Of a stretch of DNA of 64,000 nucleotides, positions 42,801 to 50,490 are shown piece by piece. Position 1 is the first letter of the stretch, and every line of letters begins with the position of its first letter. Below the pieces are notes generated by a model that saw nothing but the letters and a program-made list of their open reading frames with translations, searched no databases and had not been told where the DNA came from. The stretch spans positions 248,001 to 312,000 of the forward strand of contig NZ_BAAAFH010000011.1 in assembly GCF_039523435.1 (NCBI RefSeq), given 5' to 3'. The position numbers and the translations under genes are program-made. The stretch comes from Wandonia haliotis. GTDB taxonomy: Bacteria > Bacteroidota > Bacteroidia > Flavobacteriales_D > Crocinitomicaceae.

Positions 42801-43974
42801 CACTAAATCTTATGGTCTTCCGACGAGTTTCATTCCAGACAGGTTTTATAAACGGTAAATACAGAATGCGACTACAAAGTGCACTGAAATTATCGGGATT
42901 CTCTGACTTTACACCTAACTTCCTAAAAAAGTGCAGTACTATATCTTCAAATCTTTCTCCATATTCATTATCATATGGAAAAAGGTTTTCTCGTACTTTC
43001 TTCCTGTGATTTTCAGAAAGCATCGTAAGGTGATCTTTTGGGGATTCTAAATACAGCAGTGCCGCTCTGATACTATGACTCAGAGCATTAAGATCTCCAG
43101 TAATTTTAAATTTGATTAGGTTTAAGAACCAATCTGTTTGCCGCACGGCTGACTGTGCTAATACACGTTTATCCCTATACTTGTTCCAGATGTTTTTATG
43201 ATAAGCACGGTAGTCAATATAAGCAATCAATTCTCCACAAAGCGTTGTGAATTCAAGTTGCTTTTCTGATAACTCAGACTTAAAAAATTCTTGGAAAGTC
43301 TGTTTCGAAAACTTAAATTTATCGAATAAATCTTCATAAAAATTTCTCGATTCGGAATCAAAATTAATGAACTCGTGAAACTTTTTTACAGCCAAATCAA
43401 AATAAAAGTTCTTTTCGTATTGTATATTTTGAACAATTTCATTTTCAACAATCGCTGAAAGTTCAGCTTCGATTACCATCTGGGAACTTGGTGTATCAAT
43501 ATCAAAAAAATGACTCTTTAGTGAAGAATATACTTGCTTATCCATACTACAAAAAGTTAACCGAATACCTTCAACATTTTTATTTTCATAAAATGCAGAA
43601 CGCATAATATTTAGACTTAGATGCGGTTGGAGTTTACCTGCTCCCGTACCTAATATTGGAGTAGCTATTTCCCTAATATTTTTTAATTCCGATACCTTTT
43701 CTGCAAGCCGTTTCCCTATTAATCTGATCGCATAATAAGCTCCATCATATCCGTCTACCGTACAAACAAAAGCTATGAATTTATTCTTTGATTTTTTTGG
43801 TAATATTTTAATATCACCGAGTTGATAATCTTTATCTTCCCAAAGATCTGTTGCAATATCTAATTCCTCTAAACCACTTCTAAAAGAATTAGATATGGTA
43901 CCAGCTGTAGAAATCGGGATTAATAATAAATCACAATCGACATCAAAAATATTCTCGTTTAAAAAATCATTCAT
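39865..43974 (-). CDS. Macro - LRR - ROC-COR GTPase - TIR protein (putative immune receptor/effector)
   Basis: A 1369-aa multidomain protein, last gene of the defence operon. Residues 1-155 look like a macro domain (CDLLLIPISTAGTISNSF, IATPILGTGAGKLQPHL). Residues 165-390 are helical and unassigned. Leucine-rich repeats run from about 400 to 640 (LKKLEHLNISNNRLTSL, LKELNLSNNRIDKVEFL). The ROC GTPase spans about 655-870: P-loop GNSEVGKS 664-671, G3 DFGGHD 717-722, and a weak G4 (QNKVAD, about 812-817). A COR-like region covers about 885-1145. The C-terminal TIR is about 1188-1340: SVVISYSKYD, then SPNLFSTQYVIENEIKDAIE with likely catalytic Glu1267. TIR domains hydrolyse NAD+ and macro domains bind ADP-ribose products; an intramolecular link is inferred. 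It starts 18 nt after hsdM. Confidence 0.82.
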   Translation of the reverse strand: MNDFLNENIFDVDCDLLLIPISTAGTISNSFRSGLEELDIATDLWEDKDYQLGDIKILPKKSKNKFIAFVCTVDGYDGAYYAIRLIGKRLAEKVSELKNIREIATPILGTGAGKLQPHLSLNIMRSAFYENKNVEGIRLTFCSMDKQVYSSLKSHFFDIDTPSSQMVIEAELSAIVENEIVQNIQYEKNFYFDLAVKKFHEFINFDSESRNFYEDLFDKFKFSKQTFQEFFKSELSEKQLEFTTLCGELIAYIDYRAYHKNIWNKYRDKRVLAQSAVRQTDWFLNLIKFKITGDLNALSHSIRAALLYLESPKDHLTMLSENHRKKVRENLFPYDNEYGERFEDIVLHFFRKLGVKSENPDNFSALCSRILYLPFIKPVWNETRRKTIRFSGQVERADLSRIGLLIEECLKTRSKKLDLGNCGLSDLTIIPELFECTHLEELILSNEWAIYEDGTWQRETSSNKGKPNNISVIPESISQLSELRTLICGGDWNVFKDKKWNRWGISTLSPITKLKKLEHLNISNNRLTSLIGLNKLTSLRFAHLNNNEISRVEFLTDLLNLKELNLSNNRIDKVEFLSALHSIQTLDLHHNSIKDLRPIRNIIERIGISNDKWEINTLNIANNPLEYPSMNFVDIGTEAVIGSFEDIEKRGQYKNKDIKVILVGNSEVGKSTLLKYLNQEIGLDEEHLPTLWMDERTIKSKHTIQGIDEKCVLRVFDFGGHDYYHDTHQLFYDNNTLYLLLWDTKTNKLDSRTTHQRTKDGSEVEIETQDYPLRYWLDSIKFHTKGIKADNFAFDVEIKEDEDDNVQLLVIQNKVADSSDIEFLENAKIKEQYPFIFDIINVSIKPKRNLDHFDNLFGEMLDKMKIIGTRLPKTYEPIKEKISAYDGKPILSLQEFLIYCNDILNDEDNPFDEAECRRLVGYLKRVGMLLYTDELKNEKIYIDKSWVTGNIYKVLENLVEKKGEFDRDYVVTVLGKDNSSVDDLLAMMQEFKMIFKHPGSDKFIAPLYLPKSPDDKVNLFLNNKQTPYRRFEYEGFIHKNVILDIFQHFGTLFPLNTNHDLFYYWKDALVIKNPNTDEIAMIKFRLGNKEGNACIDIYDLTKTTKNKPLFINQVRQYILEVNKGFELEEMVTLNGEDFISTRVLKENATVGKHIFSEKKFKDFKNPNKKEKKYFNLKEYMEFIDNPIKKKSVVISYSKYDLAQVHIFERYLRPLVDWGLIEEPWCCENLITGDLWDERIRERFNQADIVFFMVSPNLFSTQYVIENEIKDAIERYDSDNSSVKIVPIILEYYEWGRKGKINLQRFSAMPFKGKPISGFKNQNLAWHTITQAIKIMIEHDISPEKSGAPNREIQEIYERQIAGKLDDNSI

Positions 43975-43992
43975 GCAAAACGTTTTGTAGTT

Positions 43993-45450
43993 CTAATTCA
44001 ACGAATCCTTAATCGTTCTAAAATTGGCTAAAGCACTTTCGATGTTCTCAATGATATCGTCAATCAGCACTTCCGGATCAGGCAGATTGTCCAAATCAAT
44101 TAGATTATCATCTTTAAGCCAGAATATATCCAGGTTAGTTTTGTCCCTTTCGATAATCTCTTCATAAATATATTTACGCCAGCGACCGGTTTCATTTTCT
44201 TCATCCCAGGTTTCTATTCTTTCCGAAATATTATCAGCTTTATAGCATTGTATAAAATCCTCTAGATGCTCAAATTTTAATGGATTCTTTTTAGGAGTGT
44301 GCCTAATATTTGTTCGGTAATCGTAAATCCAAACTTCTTTCGTTGCGGGAGTATTTGATTCAGATTCTTTTTGGAAAAATAATACATTTGATTTCACACC
44401 CTGGGCATAAAAAATTCCAGTAGGAAGTCTAAGAATTGTATGCAAATTAGTGTTTTCAAGAAGTTTTTTCCGGATTGTCTCACCAGCACCGCCTTCAAAC
44501 AATACATTATCAGGTAATACTACTGCGGCTCTTCCAAGCTTTTTCAACATTGTCACAATGTGCTGCAAGAAAGAAAGCTGTTTATTGCTTGTAGTTACCC
44601 AAAAATCTTTTCTTAAGAAGTAACCATCCTTTTCAGCTTGCTTTTTATCTGTAGTTGGTATATCGCTACTGCTGATCCCAAATGGAGGGTTAGCGAGTAC
44701 TATGTCAACTTTTTCCGATTCTAAAACTTCTCCGTCTATTCTCTTTAAACTATCCGTAACTTCTATTTCAGGAGTTTCTTTTAAATCACCGACGCCATGC
44801 AAAAAGAGGTTCATCAAACAAAGACGAGCAGTAGCTTTCTCGATTTCCCAACCTTTAAATGTATGAAACTTCAAAAATTCCTGCTGAGGTTTGGTTAGTT
44901 TAGTTTTTCCTAAATGATTCAGAACTCCTAAGAAGAAACCACCTGTGCCACATGAAGGATCTGCAACCGTTTCTTTAGGTTTAGGCTGGATACATTCAAC
45001 CATTGCATTAATTACCGATCTTGGTGTAAAATATTGACCGGCTCCACTGTTTTCAGCATTCTTTTGTAATAGGGATTCATAAATTTCCCCTTTTACATCT
45101 ATTTCCTGTGAGGTCCAGTCTTCTTCATCAATTAGATTGATTAACCTCTTAAGCTTAACTGAGTCGTGTATTTTGTTTAATGCCCCGGCAAATATTTTGC
45201 TTAGCATACCACCTGAATTAGAAAGCTTTTTTAATATTGATTCGTATGTTTCAATTATTTGACCAGATGATTTTAATTCCTGCCAGTCACAACCATCAGG
45301 AATTTGATATTGGTTTTTATTTTCATCCGCCATTTTAAGAAACAGCAAGTAAGTAAGCTGTTCCAAATAATCTCCATATCCCAATCCGTCATCACGAAGG
45401 GTATCACAAAATGACCAAATTTTTGCTACTAATATGTTTGTTGATGCCAT
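43993..45450 (-). CDS. hsdM: Type I restriction-modification DNA methyltransferase subunit HsdM
   Basis: A 485-aa N6-adenine methyltransferase. The N-terminal helical domain (about 1-135: ILVAKIWSFCDTLRDDGLGYGDYLEQLTYLLFLKMADE) is typical of HsdM. GQYFTP is at 138-143, the AdoMet motif DPSCGTGGFF at 164-173 and catalytic NPPF at 254-257. It needs HsdS for target recognition. It lies 14 nt after the HNH nuclease gene and is separated from hsdS by the ATPase/HNH pair. No HsdR gene exists in the window, so the methylase either acts alone or licenses the other effectors of the operon. Confidence 0.93.
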   Translation of the reverse strand: MASTNILVAKIWSFCDTLRDDGLGYGDYLEQLTYLLFLKMADENKNQYQIPDGCDWQELKSSGQIIETYESILKKLSNSGGMLSKIFAGALNKIHDSVKLKRLINLIDEEDWTSQEIDVKGEIYESLLQKNAENSGAGQYFTPRSVINAMVECIQPKPKETVADPSCGTGGFFLGVLNHLGKTKLTKPQQEFLKFHTFKGWEIEKATARLCLMNLFLHGVGDLKETPEIEVTDSLKRIDGEVLESEKVDIVLANPPFGISSSDIPTTDKKQAEKDGYFLRKDFWVTTSNKQLSFLQHIVTMLKKLGRAAVVLPDNVLFEGGAGETIRKKLLENTNLHTILRLPTGIFYAQGVKSNVLFFQKESESNTPATKEVWIYDYRTNIRHTPKKNPLKFEHLEDFIQCYKADNISERIETWDEENETGRWRKYIYEEIIERDKTNLDIFWLKDDNLIDLDNLPDPEVLIDDIIENIESALANFRTIKDSLN

Positions 45451-45464
45451 TATTTCTCAATTTA

Positions 45465-46361
45465 TTATATTAATACTCGTTCTACATCTTTAAGCCAGCT
45501 ATATTCATCGTCTTTAATTTTTTCTTTCACAAAATTTCTTACGATCATTGAATAAGGCTCAGTGTATTTCGAGTAGTTATGTAGAAGTAGAAAACATTCA
45601 TCTATTTTCTCATCTCTTCTTACAGGATCATTGATATTGTTTTTTATATAATTATGTGCTTTTTTCACTGCCATTTCACAATTTGACCAAATCTTACTTC
45701 TGCCTCTACGCAGCGGAGTATGATCCAAACCGTAAAATTTTATAGAAAGTGTAGCTTTTTTATTATACAAGGGATTGTCTTCTTCATTATAAGTGGGGTA
45801 AGGATCTCCATTTTGATCAAAGGATATTAATGTTACATCTCTTGGCTTTAGAGGATCAATAAGAAGTGGTCTTTCGCAATCACATTCCTCATCTCCTGTT
45901 TGAGCCAAGCCATCACCATCCAATGGAAAGAAATTTCCTTTACCGTAAACCTCATTTCCTGTATCAAACCTATCCTTTCTCAGTTTATTCACCAATGAAC
46001 CCGCTAAACGAAAGTTATTCCAACTATATGAAAGCCACCAATAACCATCTTCAAGAATTACTGCTCCTTCTTCGGACTTGGATTCAGCCTTAGGTCGAAA
46101 GTGTTCTATTTCCCATTCACTAGAATTCTCTGGGGCTTCAGAATACCAACATTTATGGCCGGATAATTCGGATAATGCCGGATATAATTCTCTCCAAATA
46201 TTATTTCTAGACCAATACTCACTTCTTTGCTTTTTGGTCATTGGACGAATATCATTTAAACATTGCTCTGCTCGCTGAACCCATTCATCAAAGCTACCAA
46301 CATGGTTTCCTTCAAGAGTGTCGAACTTCGCTCTTAAATCAGATAAATTTATTACTCTCAT
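45465..46361 (-). CDS. HNH endonuclease, PtuB / TIGR02646-like
   Basis: A 298-aa protein with an HNH-type core: CWYSE at 71-75 and IEHFRPKAE at 85-93, followed by ...GYWWLSYSWNNFRLAGSLVNK. This is the layout of the HNH proteins that accompany SMC-like ATPases in Septu (PtuB) and in some retron and restriction loci. The first Cys of a zinc knuckle is present, but the second (CxxC) position is Ser. It overlaps the ATPase gene by 4 nt (ATGA), so the two are an obligate pair. Predicted function is DNA or tRNA cleavage triggered through the ATPase. Confidence 0.82.
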   Translation of the reverse strand: MRVINLSDLRAKFDTLEGNHVGSFDEWVQRAEQCLNDIRPMTKKQRSEYWSRNNIWRELYPALSELSGHKCWYSEAPENSSEWEIEHFRPKAESKSEEGAVILEDGYWWLSYSWNNFRLAGSLVNKLRKDRFDTGNEVYGKGNFFPLDGDGLAQTGDEECDCERPLLIDPLKPRDVTLISFDQNGDPYPTYNEEDNPLYNKKATLSIKFYGLDHTPLRRGRSKIWSNCEMAVKKAHNYIKNNINDPVRRDEKIDECFLLLHNYSKYTEPYSMIVRNFVKEKIKDDEYSWLKDVERVLI

Positions 46362-47965
46362 GACAGTCCATCTTTTTGAATTAATTTTAGAACACGTTCT
46401 GCTGCTTTAGTACTTTCTTCGGCTAATAACTGTTTTTCTGATTCGGTTAATTCAGTCTTACCAAAAGCTTCCAATTTTGACATCTCGGCTAAGTATGCTT
46501 TAAACCACTTGTCTTCGACCTCTTCATAGAAACCATAATCTTCTAAGTCTGCTTTTAATTTCTGATACTCATCATATTCAACCTCATCTAATTTCTCTCT
46601 CATTAAACGACCTTGTAAGTATCTTTTACGATTTAATTTTTCCTGAGTTTTTTTATCCAATATTGTAGGAAGGCCAAACAAAGGGCTAGTTAATATCCCT
46701 GCCACACCAAGACCTTTGGGGCTTACATCTGGTTCTGTTACTTCAGTATTATAATCAGCATCTCTTTTAAACACTCTCACTTGTTCTTTCTCCATACCAC
46801 CTATAACTAATGGGTCATGCGTACAAAAAACAATTTGAGTTTTAGCAGATTTACTCACTACATTTTCCAAAAATTCAAGGTATTTCCATTTCCATAATGG
46901 ATTCAAATGTGTATCAGGTTCATCGAGTAGAATAAGTGCTTCATCATCTTTTGTAAATTTAAGCAAACCAAGAACTGTGATCAATTGCTTTTCACCCTCA
47001 CTAAGCTCACCCATAGCTAATTCACCTTCTACATGTTCTTTTAGAACTTTTATCCTCACATCCTGATCTTCTACCAATTCGGAATAATGAAGGCTACATA
47101 AAGCATTAAACAAAGTAATTTTGTTGTCATATTTCATTTCGACAAATGCCCTGATAGCTTCTTTGTCTTTAAGAAATAGAAAAAGCCTGTTTAGCGTTTC
47201 TCTTTTGTTTAATGCTCCTCTTACAGTTTCTTTGTAAAACATTGGTACAATAGAAAAATTCCATAAATCTTCAATGAATCGGCGTACCAAGCCTGCTGTA
47301 TTCCAAAAATGATCCGCGTCTTTCCGAGATTTAGACCAATTGGGTTGTTTCAACATGAAAAGGGCTGAGCCAAAATCTACTATGTTGAGTTCTTTTTTTA
47401 AGAAATCTATAGTTTCTTTCTCTCTTTCATCAAATAAATAAAAAGCAATTAAAGCAAAACTTGCATGGATTGGCTCCACTAAGAAAATACGAGGCATTTC
47501 TTTAAAATCCTCATATTTGGATGTTGGATCCATCATTTTTTTAAATTGCTGAAGTTTGTGATCTGCGTACAAAGATCTTAAGCGTTCGCTCAATCCCGAA
47601 TAATAGACAAAAACATGGCTAGGCAAATACTCATTTTTATTTTTGAAAAACTGTGCTTTTGATTTCAACTTTTCGCCATCAATAGAAAAAGCATATCCTT
47701 TTTCTACAGAATAATCAACCTCTATACTCTTATCCCGACACGTATAATTAATAGTATATTCAAAAGATTGACTTTGCTTATGCAATATTGGAGCTCTTTC
47801 TAAGTCTAAGTCCCTAAAGATTATAACTAACGCTTCCATAAAGTTAGATTTACCAGTAGCATTCAATCCAAGCAATACTGTCTCCATAGAGCTTTTACCG
47901 AAATCAAAATGAAAATCTTCCAGATTCTTGAACCTACTTTTTATATGTACGTTATTTATTTTCAT
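46358..47965 (-). CDS. SMC/ABC-type AAA ATPase, PtuA-like, restriction-system associated
   Basis: A 535-aa ATPase. Walker A is GLNATGKS (33-40), the signature LSEGEKQLITVLGLLKF, Walker B ALILLDEPDTHLNP and the switch region QIVFCTHDPLVIGG. The insertion between the motifs is helical, without a long coiled coil. The C-terminal ~110 residues (LGVAGILTSPLFGLPTILDKKTQ...) are a separate helical region that I associate, from memory, with 'restriction system-associated' ATPases found in type I loci. No TOPRIM nuclease follows, so it is not OLD. It overlaps hsdS by 14 nt and the HNH gene by 4 nt. Confidence 0.85.
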   Translation of the reverse strand: MKINNVHIKSRFKNLEDFHFDFGKSSMETVLLGLNATGKSNFMEALVIIFRDLDLERAPILHKQSQSFEYTINYTCRDKSIEVDYSVEKGYAFSIDGEKLKSKAQFFKNKNEYLPSHVFVYYSGLSERLRSLYADHKLQQFKKMMDPTSKYEDFKEMPRIFLVEPIHASFALIAFYLFDEREKETIDFLKKELNIVDFGSALFMLKQPNWSKSRKDADHFWNTAGLVRRFIEDLWNFSIVPMFYKETVRGALNKRETLNRLFLFLKDKEAIRAFVEMKYDNKITLFNALCSLHYSELVEDQDVRIKVLKEHVEGELAMGELSEGEKQLITVLGLLKFTKDDEALILLDEPDTHLNPLWKWKYLEFLENVVSKSAKTQIVFCTHDPLVIGGMEKEQVRVFKRDADYNTEVTEPDVSPKGLGVAGILTSPLFGLPTILDKKTQEKLNRKRYLQGRLMREKLDEVEYDEYQKLKADLEDYGFYEEVEDKWFKAYLAEMSKLEAFGKTELTESEKQLLAEESTKAAERVLKLIQKDGLS

Positions 47966-49709
47966 CTTTTAAAGTTAAAAGTGATTCTGTCTTAGTTTTC
48001 AACTCATCAATTTGATGGTAGATTTCTTTTATTTCACTGTAAAATCGTTCAATATCGCCATCACTCGTAGATTTTTCCCAAAGTTCTTGAGCTGATATTG
48101 GTGAATTAGATTCCTTCAAAATTTCAAGGATAGTTTTCTTTTCTTCCATTTCTTTCTTTTGTTTGGGTTTACTACGGTTCAATTCTTTTTGATTTTCAAG
48201 ATATAATCTTTTTTCCTCTTGTATGTCGTCTAACAGTTTTTCTATAGATTCATTTGAAGTATAGGTAACTAACCTGCCCTCAAATGCCTTTTTTAATATA
48301 GAATGTTTTAGAGCAATAATTTCATTTAAAACATTATCAACCGTTTTTTCTAAATTATTTGTTAGTGTGAATTGATTTTCAATTATTTGAATTATTTGAA
48401 ATTGTTCTTCTTTAGATGGGATTGCTACAGGAGTCTGACGAATATTACCCATAGATAAAGATGGTTGGGCAACAGCTTTTGCCGTTGCCAGCAATAGTTT
48501 TTTACCTCTATGGGATTGATAAAAATACTCCAGAAACTTAGTATTTATTTCCTTATACGGTCTAGCTATTGCTATGTTTGGCCCGAGAAAGAATTTGTGT
48601 CCTTGTGGAGTTGTAGCTACATTTCCGACTCCTGCTCCAACGAATACAATTATTAATTCATCACCATTAAGTTTGGATCTTTTTAAATGTTCTACTGACT
48701 CAGCTACTACTTTGGAATATATTGTTTTTTTAAATCCACCTTGTCCTACGTTTTCCGCTTTGATGACAGGTAAATCTCCTTTTTCCGTGTACTTAACATA
48801 TTCTGTATACTCAAATCCAGCAAGTTTTGTTACAAATGATATTAATCCAAGTTGTGTCCATTGCCATTCTTTTGGTAATTGCCATTTTCTATGTATCTGC
48901 TCATCCGTTGGTTTATCTGGAACAATGGGCTTACTCGGTCTTGAAGGTCTTTGACCTTCTTTTGTCTCTTTCCATTTTTTTAGAGAATTTTGCCACTCTA
49001 ATAACTCTAAATCATATTTAGTTTGACGTTCTTTTTCTATGTTATGAATCAGCTGTTTCGCTGAAAGTTTAATACTATTTTCTCTACGCCATTTTTCAGT
49101 TAATTTACCGGAAAATGCTTGGTTTAATAGTACTTGTCTATAAATTCTCAAACCTTTATTAGCTTTTTCTAATACTTTTTCTGCTTCATCAAGTTTACTA
49201 AATAGTGATTCTATTTGAGTAGCGATCAGATTTTGTTCATCTAATGGTGCTATTAAGAATGGAAGATTACCGAATTTACTTTTATTCAAAATAGCTACAG
49301 TTGTTGCAGAAGCGTTAGACCTAATCGAATTTTGAAATTGTTGACTGATTATTTGATAATAAAAAAAGAGAGTATTGCTTAAAATAGGAAGAACACCATT
49401 AATTTGTTGATTAAATGCTCCTTCTTTTGAAATAATACCCGATTTTCCTAAAGATCCAATGCACGTAATAAGAATACTATTCTTCGGAAGTATCCTTGAA
49501 TACTCTTTACCTAGCTCAGACAATCTATCTTTAGAGTCTTTGACATAGTCTTCATTTAAATCAGATGGTTTATAAAAAGGCACATCTCCATTAAAATATG
49601 CTTTATTATTAGTTGGTGGCGTGTTACCTGTTACTATAATAGCAACGTCATCCAGTCGAACTAGTTTCCAACCATTTGGCAAATCATATTTTTCTTGTTG
49701 TTCTTTCAT
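47952..49709 (-). CDS. hsdS: Type I restriction-modification specificity subunit HsdS with C-terminal extension
   Basis: A 585-aa specificity protein with two target-recognition domains. TRD1 is about 5-165 (LPNGWKLVRLDDVAIIVTGNTP ... PFLIAPLDEQNLIATQIESLFSKLDEAE). TRD2 is about 290-450 (LPKEWQWTQLGLISFVTKL ... PVAIPSKEEQFQIIQIIENQF). The conserved helical spacers follow each TRD. Residues about 500-585 are an unusual extension: a basic coiled coil (RLYLENQKELNRSKPKQKKEMEE) and a winged-helix-like part (TILEILKESNSPISAQELWEKS). Typical HsdS proteins end before this. It starts 1 nt after the AbiEii-like stop and overlaps the ATPase gene by 14 nt. Confidence 0.92.
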   Translation of the reverse strand: MKEQQEKYDLPNGWKLVRLDDVAIIVTGNTPPTNNKAYFNGDVPFYKPSDLNEDYVKDSKDRLSELGKEYSRILPKNSILITCIGSLGKSGIISKEGAFNQQINGVLPILSNTLFFYYQIISQQFQNSIRSNASATTVAILNKSKFGNLPFLIAPLDEQNLIATQIESLFSKLDEAEKVLEKANKGLRIYRQVLLNQAFSGKLTEKWRRENSIKLSAKQLIHNIEKERQTKYDLELLEWQNSLKKWKETKEGQRPSRPSKPIVPDKPTDEQIHRKWQLPKEWQWTQLGLISFVTKLAGFEYTEYVKYTEKGDLPVIKAENVGQGGFKKTIYSKVVAESVEHLKRSKLNGDELIIVFVGAGVGNVATTPQGHKFFLGPNIAIARPYKEINTKFLEYFYQSHRGKKLLLATAKAVAQPSLSMGNIRQTPVAIPSKEEQFQIIQIIENQFTLTNNLEKTVDNVLNEIIALKHSILKKAFEGRLVTYTSNESIEKLLDDIQEEKRLYLENQKELNRSKPKQKKEMEEKKTILEILKESNSPISAQELWEKSTSDGDIERFYSEIKEIYHQIDELKTKTESLLTLKDENK

Positions 49710-49710
49710 G

Positions 49711-50490
49711 TTAAATCTTTTCCAAAAGATTTGTTTTTACAAATTCGTATGCTTCATTTATATCGTATGCAATTCCACTTCTTAGCAATCCGTTCATATC
49801 ACCTATAAAATCTGCATCTTCAATTTTCTTTTCCATATTTTCCAAAAATTCTTTTTGTGTAACGGCATTGCCTTCCTCATTCATATAGTGTTTGAACGCT
49901 TCAACTACCTTATCTACGTTGACCGCTGCATTATTCAAAGCATACCACAAATCAAATAAATCACGTCCTTTCTTCCTTTGGTATAAAGCTCTTAGCTTGG
50001 TTGCCAATAGTTCATCCAAACCATAGGTTGGAACTAGAACTTCTCCGTTGTCCCATTCAGAATCCAATTTTACAGGAATATCTTGTAAGCCATATACCGA
50101 AAAATGCTCTCTGGTATTGACTTCTATTTTTAGTTTTATGGGCACATCATCTTCCGAAAGAATACTGTACACAATGGTATTGTTATGTTCTTTCTGTTTT
50201 ATTTTAGGTTTCCCTAAGAAGGAAAGCTGTTCCCGAATCTTATCAATGATTACACCGAATGGTTCTGCTTTGACTTGCACCAAATCAATGTCTTCTGAAT
50301 ATCTTGCTGCCGGAAACAAAAACAATTTATGTAGGGCTGTTCCTCCACGAAATGCCAAACGTTCCCGGATAAAATCATCCTGGAATAACGCAATCAGCGA
50401 TCGATGTATGATCAAATCCTGCTCCACCTGGTAGTTTTCCTGCCAGGGAGCCTGCTTTCGCCACGCGGTTATGTACGACTGTGGTATCAT
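49711..50490 (-). CDS. AbiEii/AbiGii-like nucleotidyltransferase toxin
   Basis: A 259-aa DUF1814-type nucleotidyltransferase. FRGGTALHK (47-55) and SEDIDLV (65-71) are the hallmark NTase motifs (G-G-T-x-L and D-x-D). KLRALYQRKKGRDLFDLWYAL follows, also family-typical. AbiEii uses NTPs to modify tRNA or otherwise block growth and aborts phage infection when AbiEi is lost. The longer frame from 50529 overlaps the antitoxin heavily; ATG 50490 gives a 4-nt ATGA overlap and is preferred. Translation coupling to AbiEi is strong. Confidence 0.87.
   Translation of the reverse strand: MIPQSYITAWRKQAPWQENYQVEQDLIIHRSLIALFQDDFIRERLAFRGGTALHKLFLFPAARYSEDIDLVQVKAEPFGVIIDKIREQLSFLGKPKIKQKEHNNTIVYSILSEDDVPIKLKIEVNTREHFSVYGLQDIPVKLDSEWDNGEVLVPTYGLDELLATKLRALYQRKKGRDLFDLWYALNNAAVNVDKVVEAFKHYMNEEGNAVTQKEFLENMEKKIEDADFIGDMNGLLRSGIAYDINEAYEFVKTNLLEKI

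Noticed and set aside
39865..43974. Could be a highly diverged HsdR in the expected hsdR position
   Set aside because: No DEAD/DEAH helicase motifs or PD-(D/E)XK motif as in HsdR; instead LRR, Roc P-loop, DFGGHD and TIR motifs are clear.
39865..43974. STAND/Avs-type NTPase
   Set aside because: The nucleotide-binding domain has Ras-like G-motifs (GNSEVGKS, DFGGHD) and a COR-like follow-up, not NACHT or NB-ARC motifs.
45465..47965. Retron or OLD-family system
   Set aside because: The HNH type also occurs with retrons, but no reverse transcriptase is in the window; the ATPase lacks a TOPRIM nuclease, excluding OLD/GajA.
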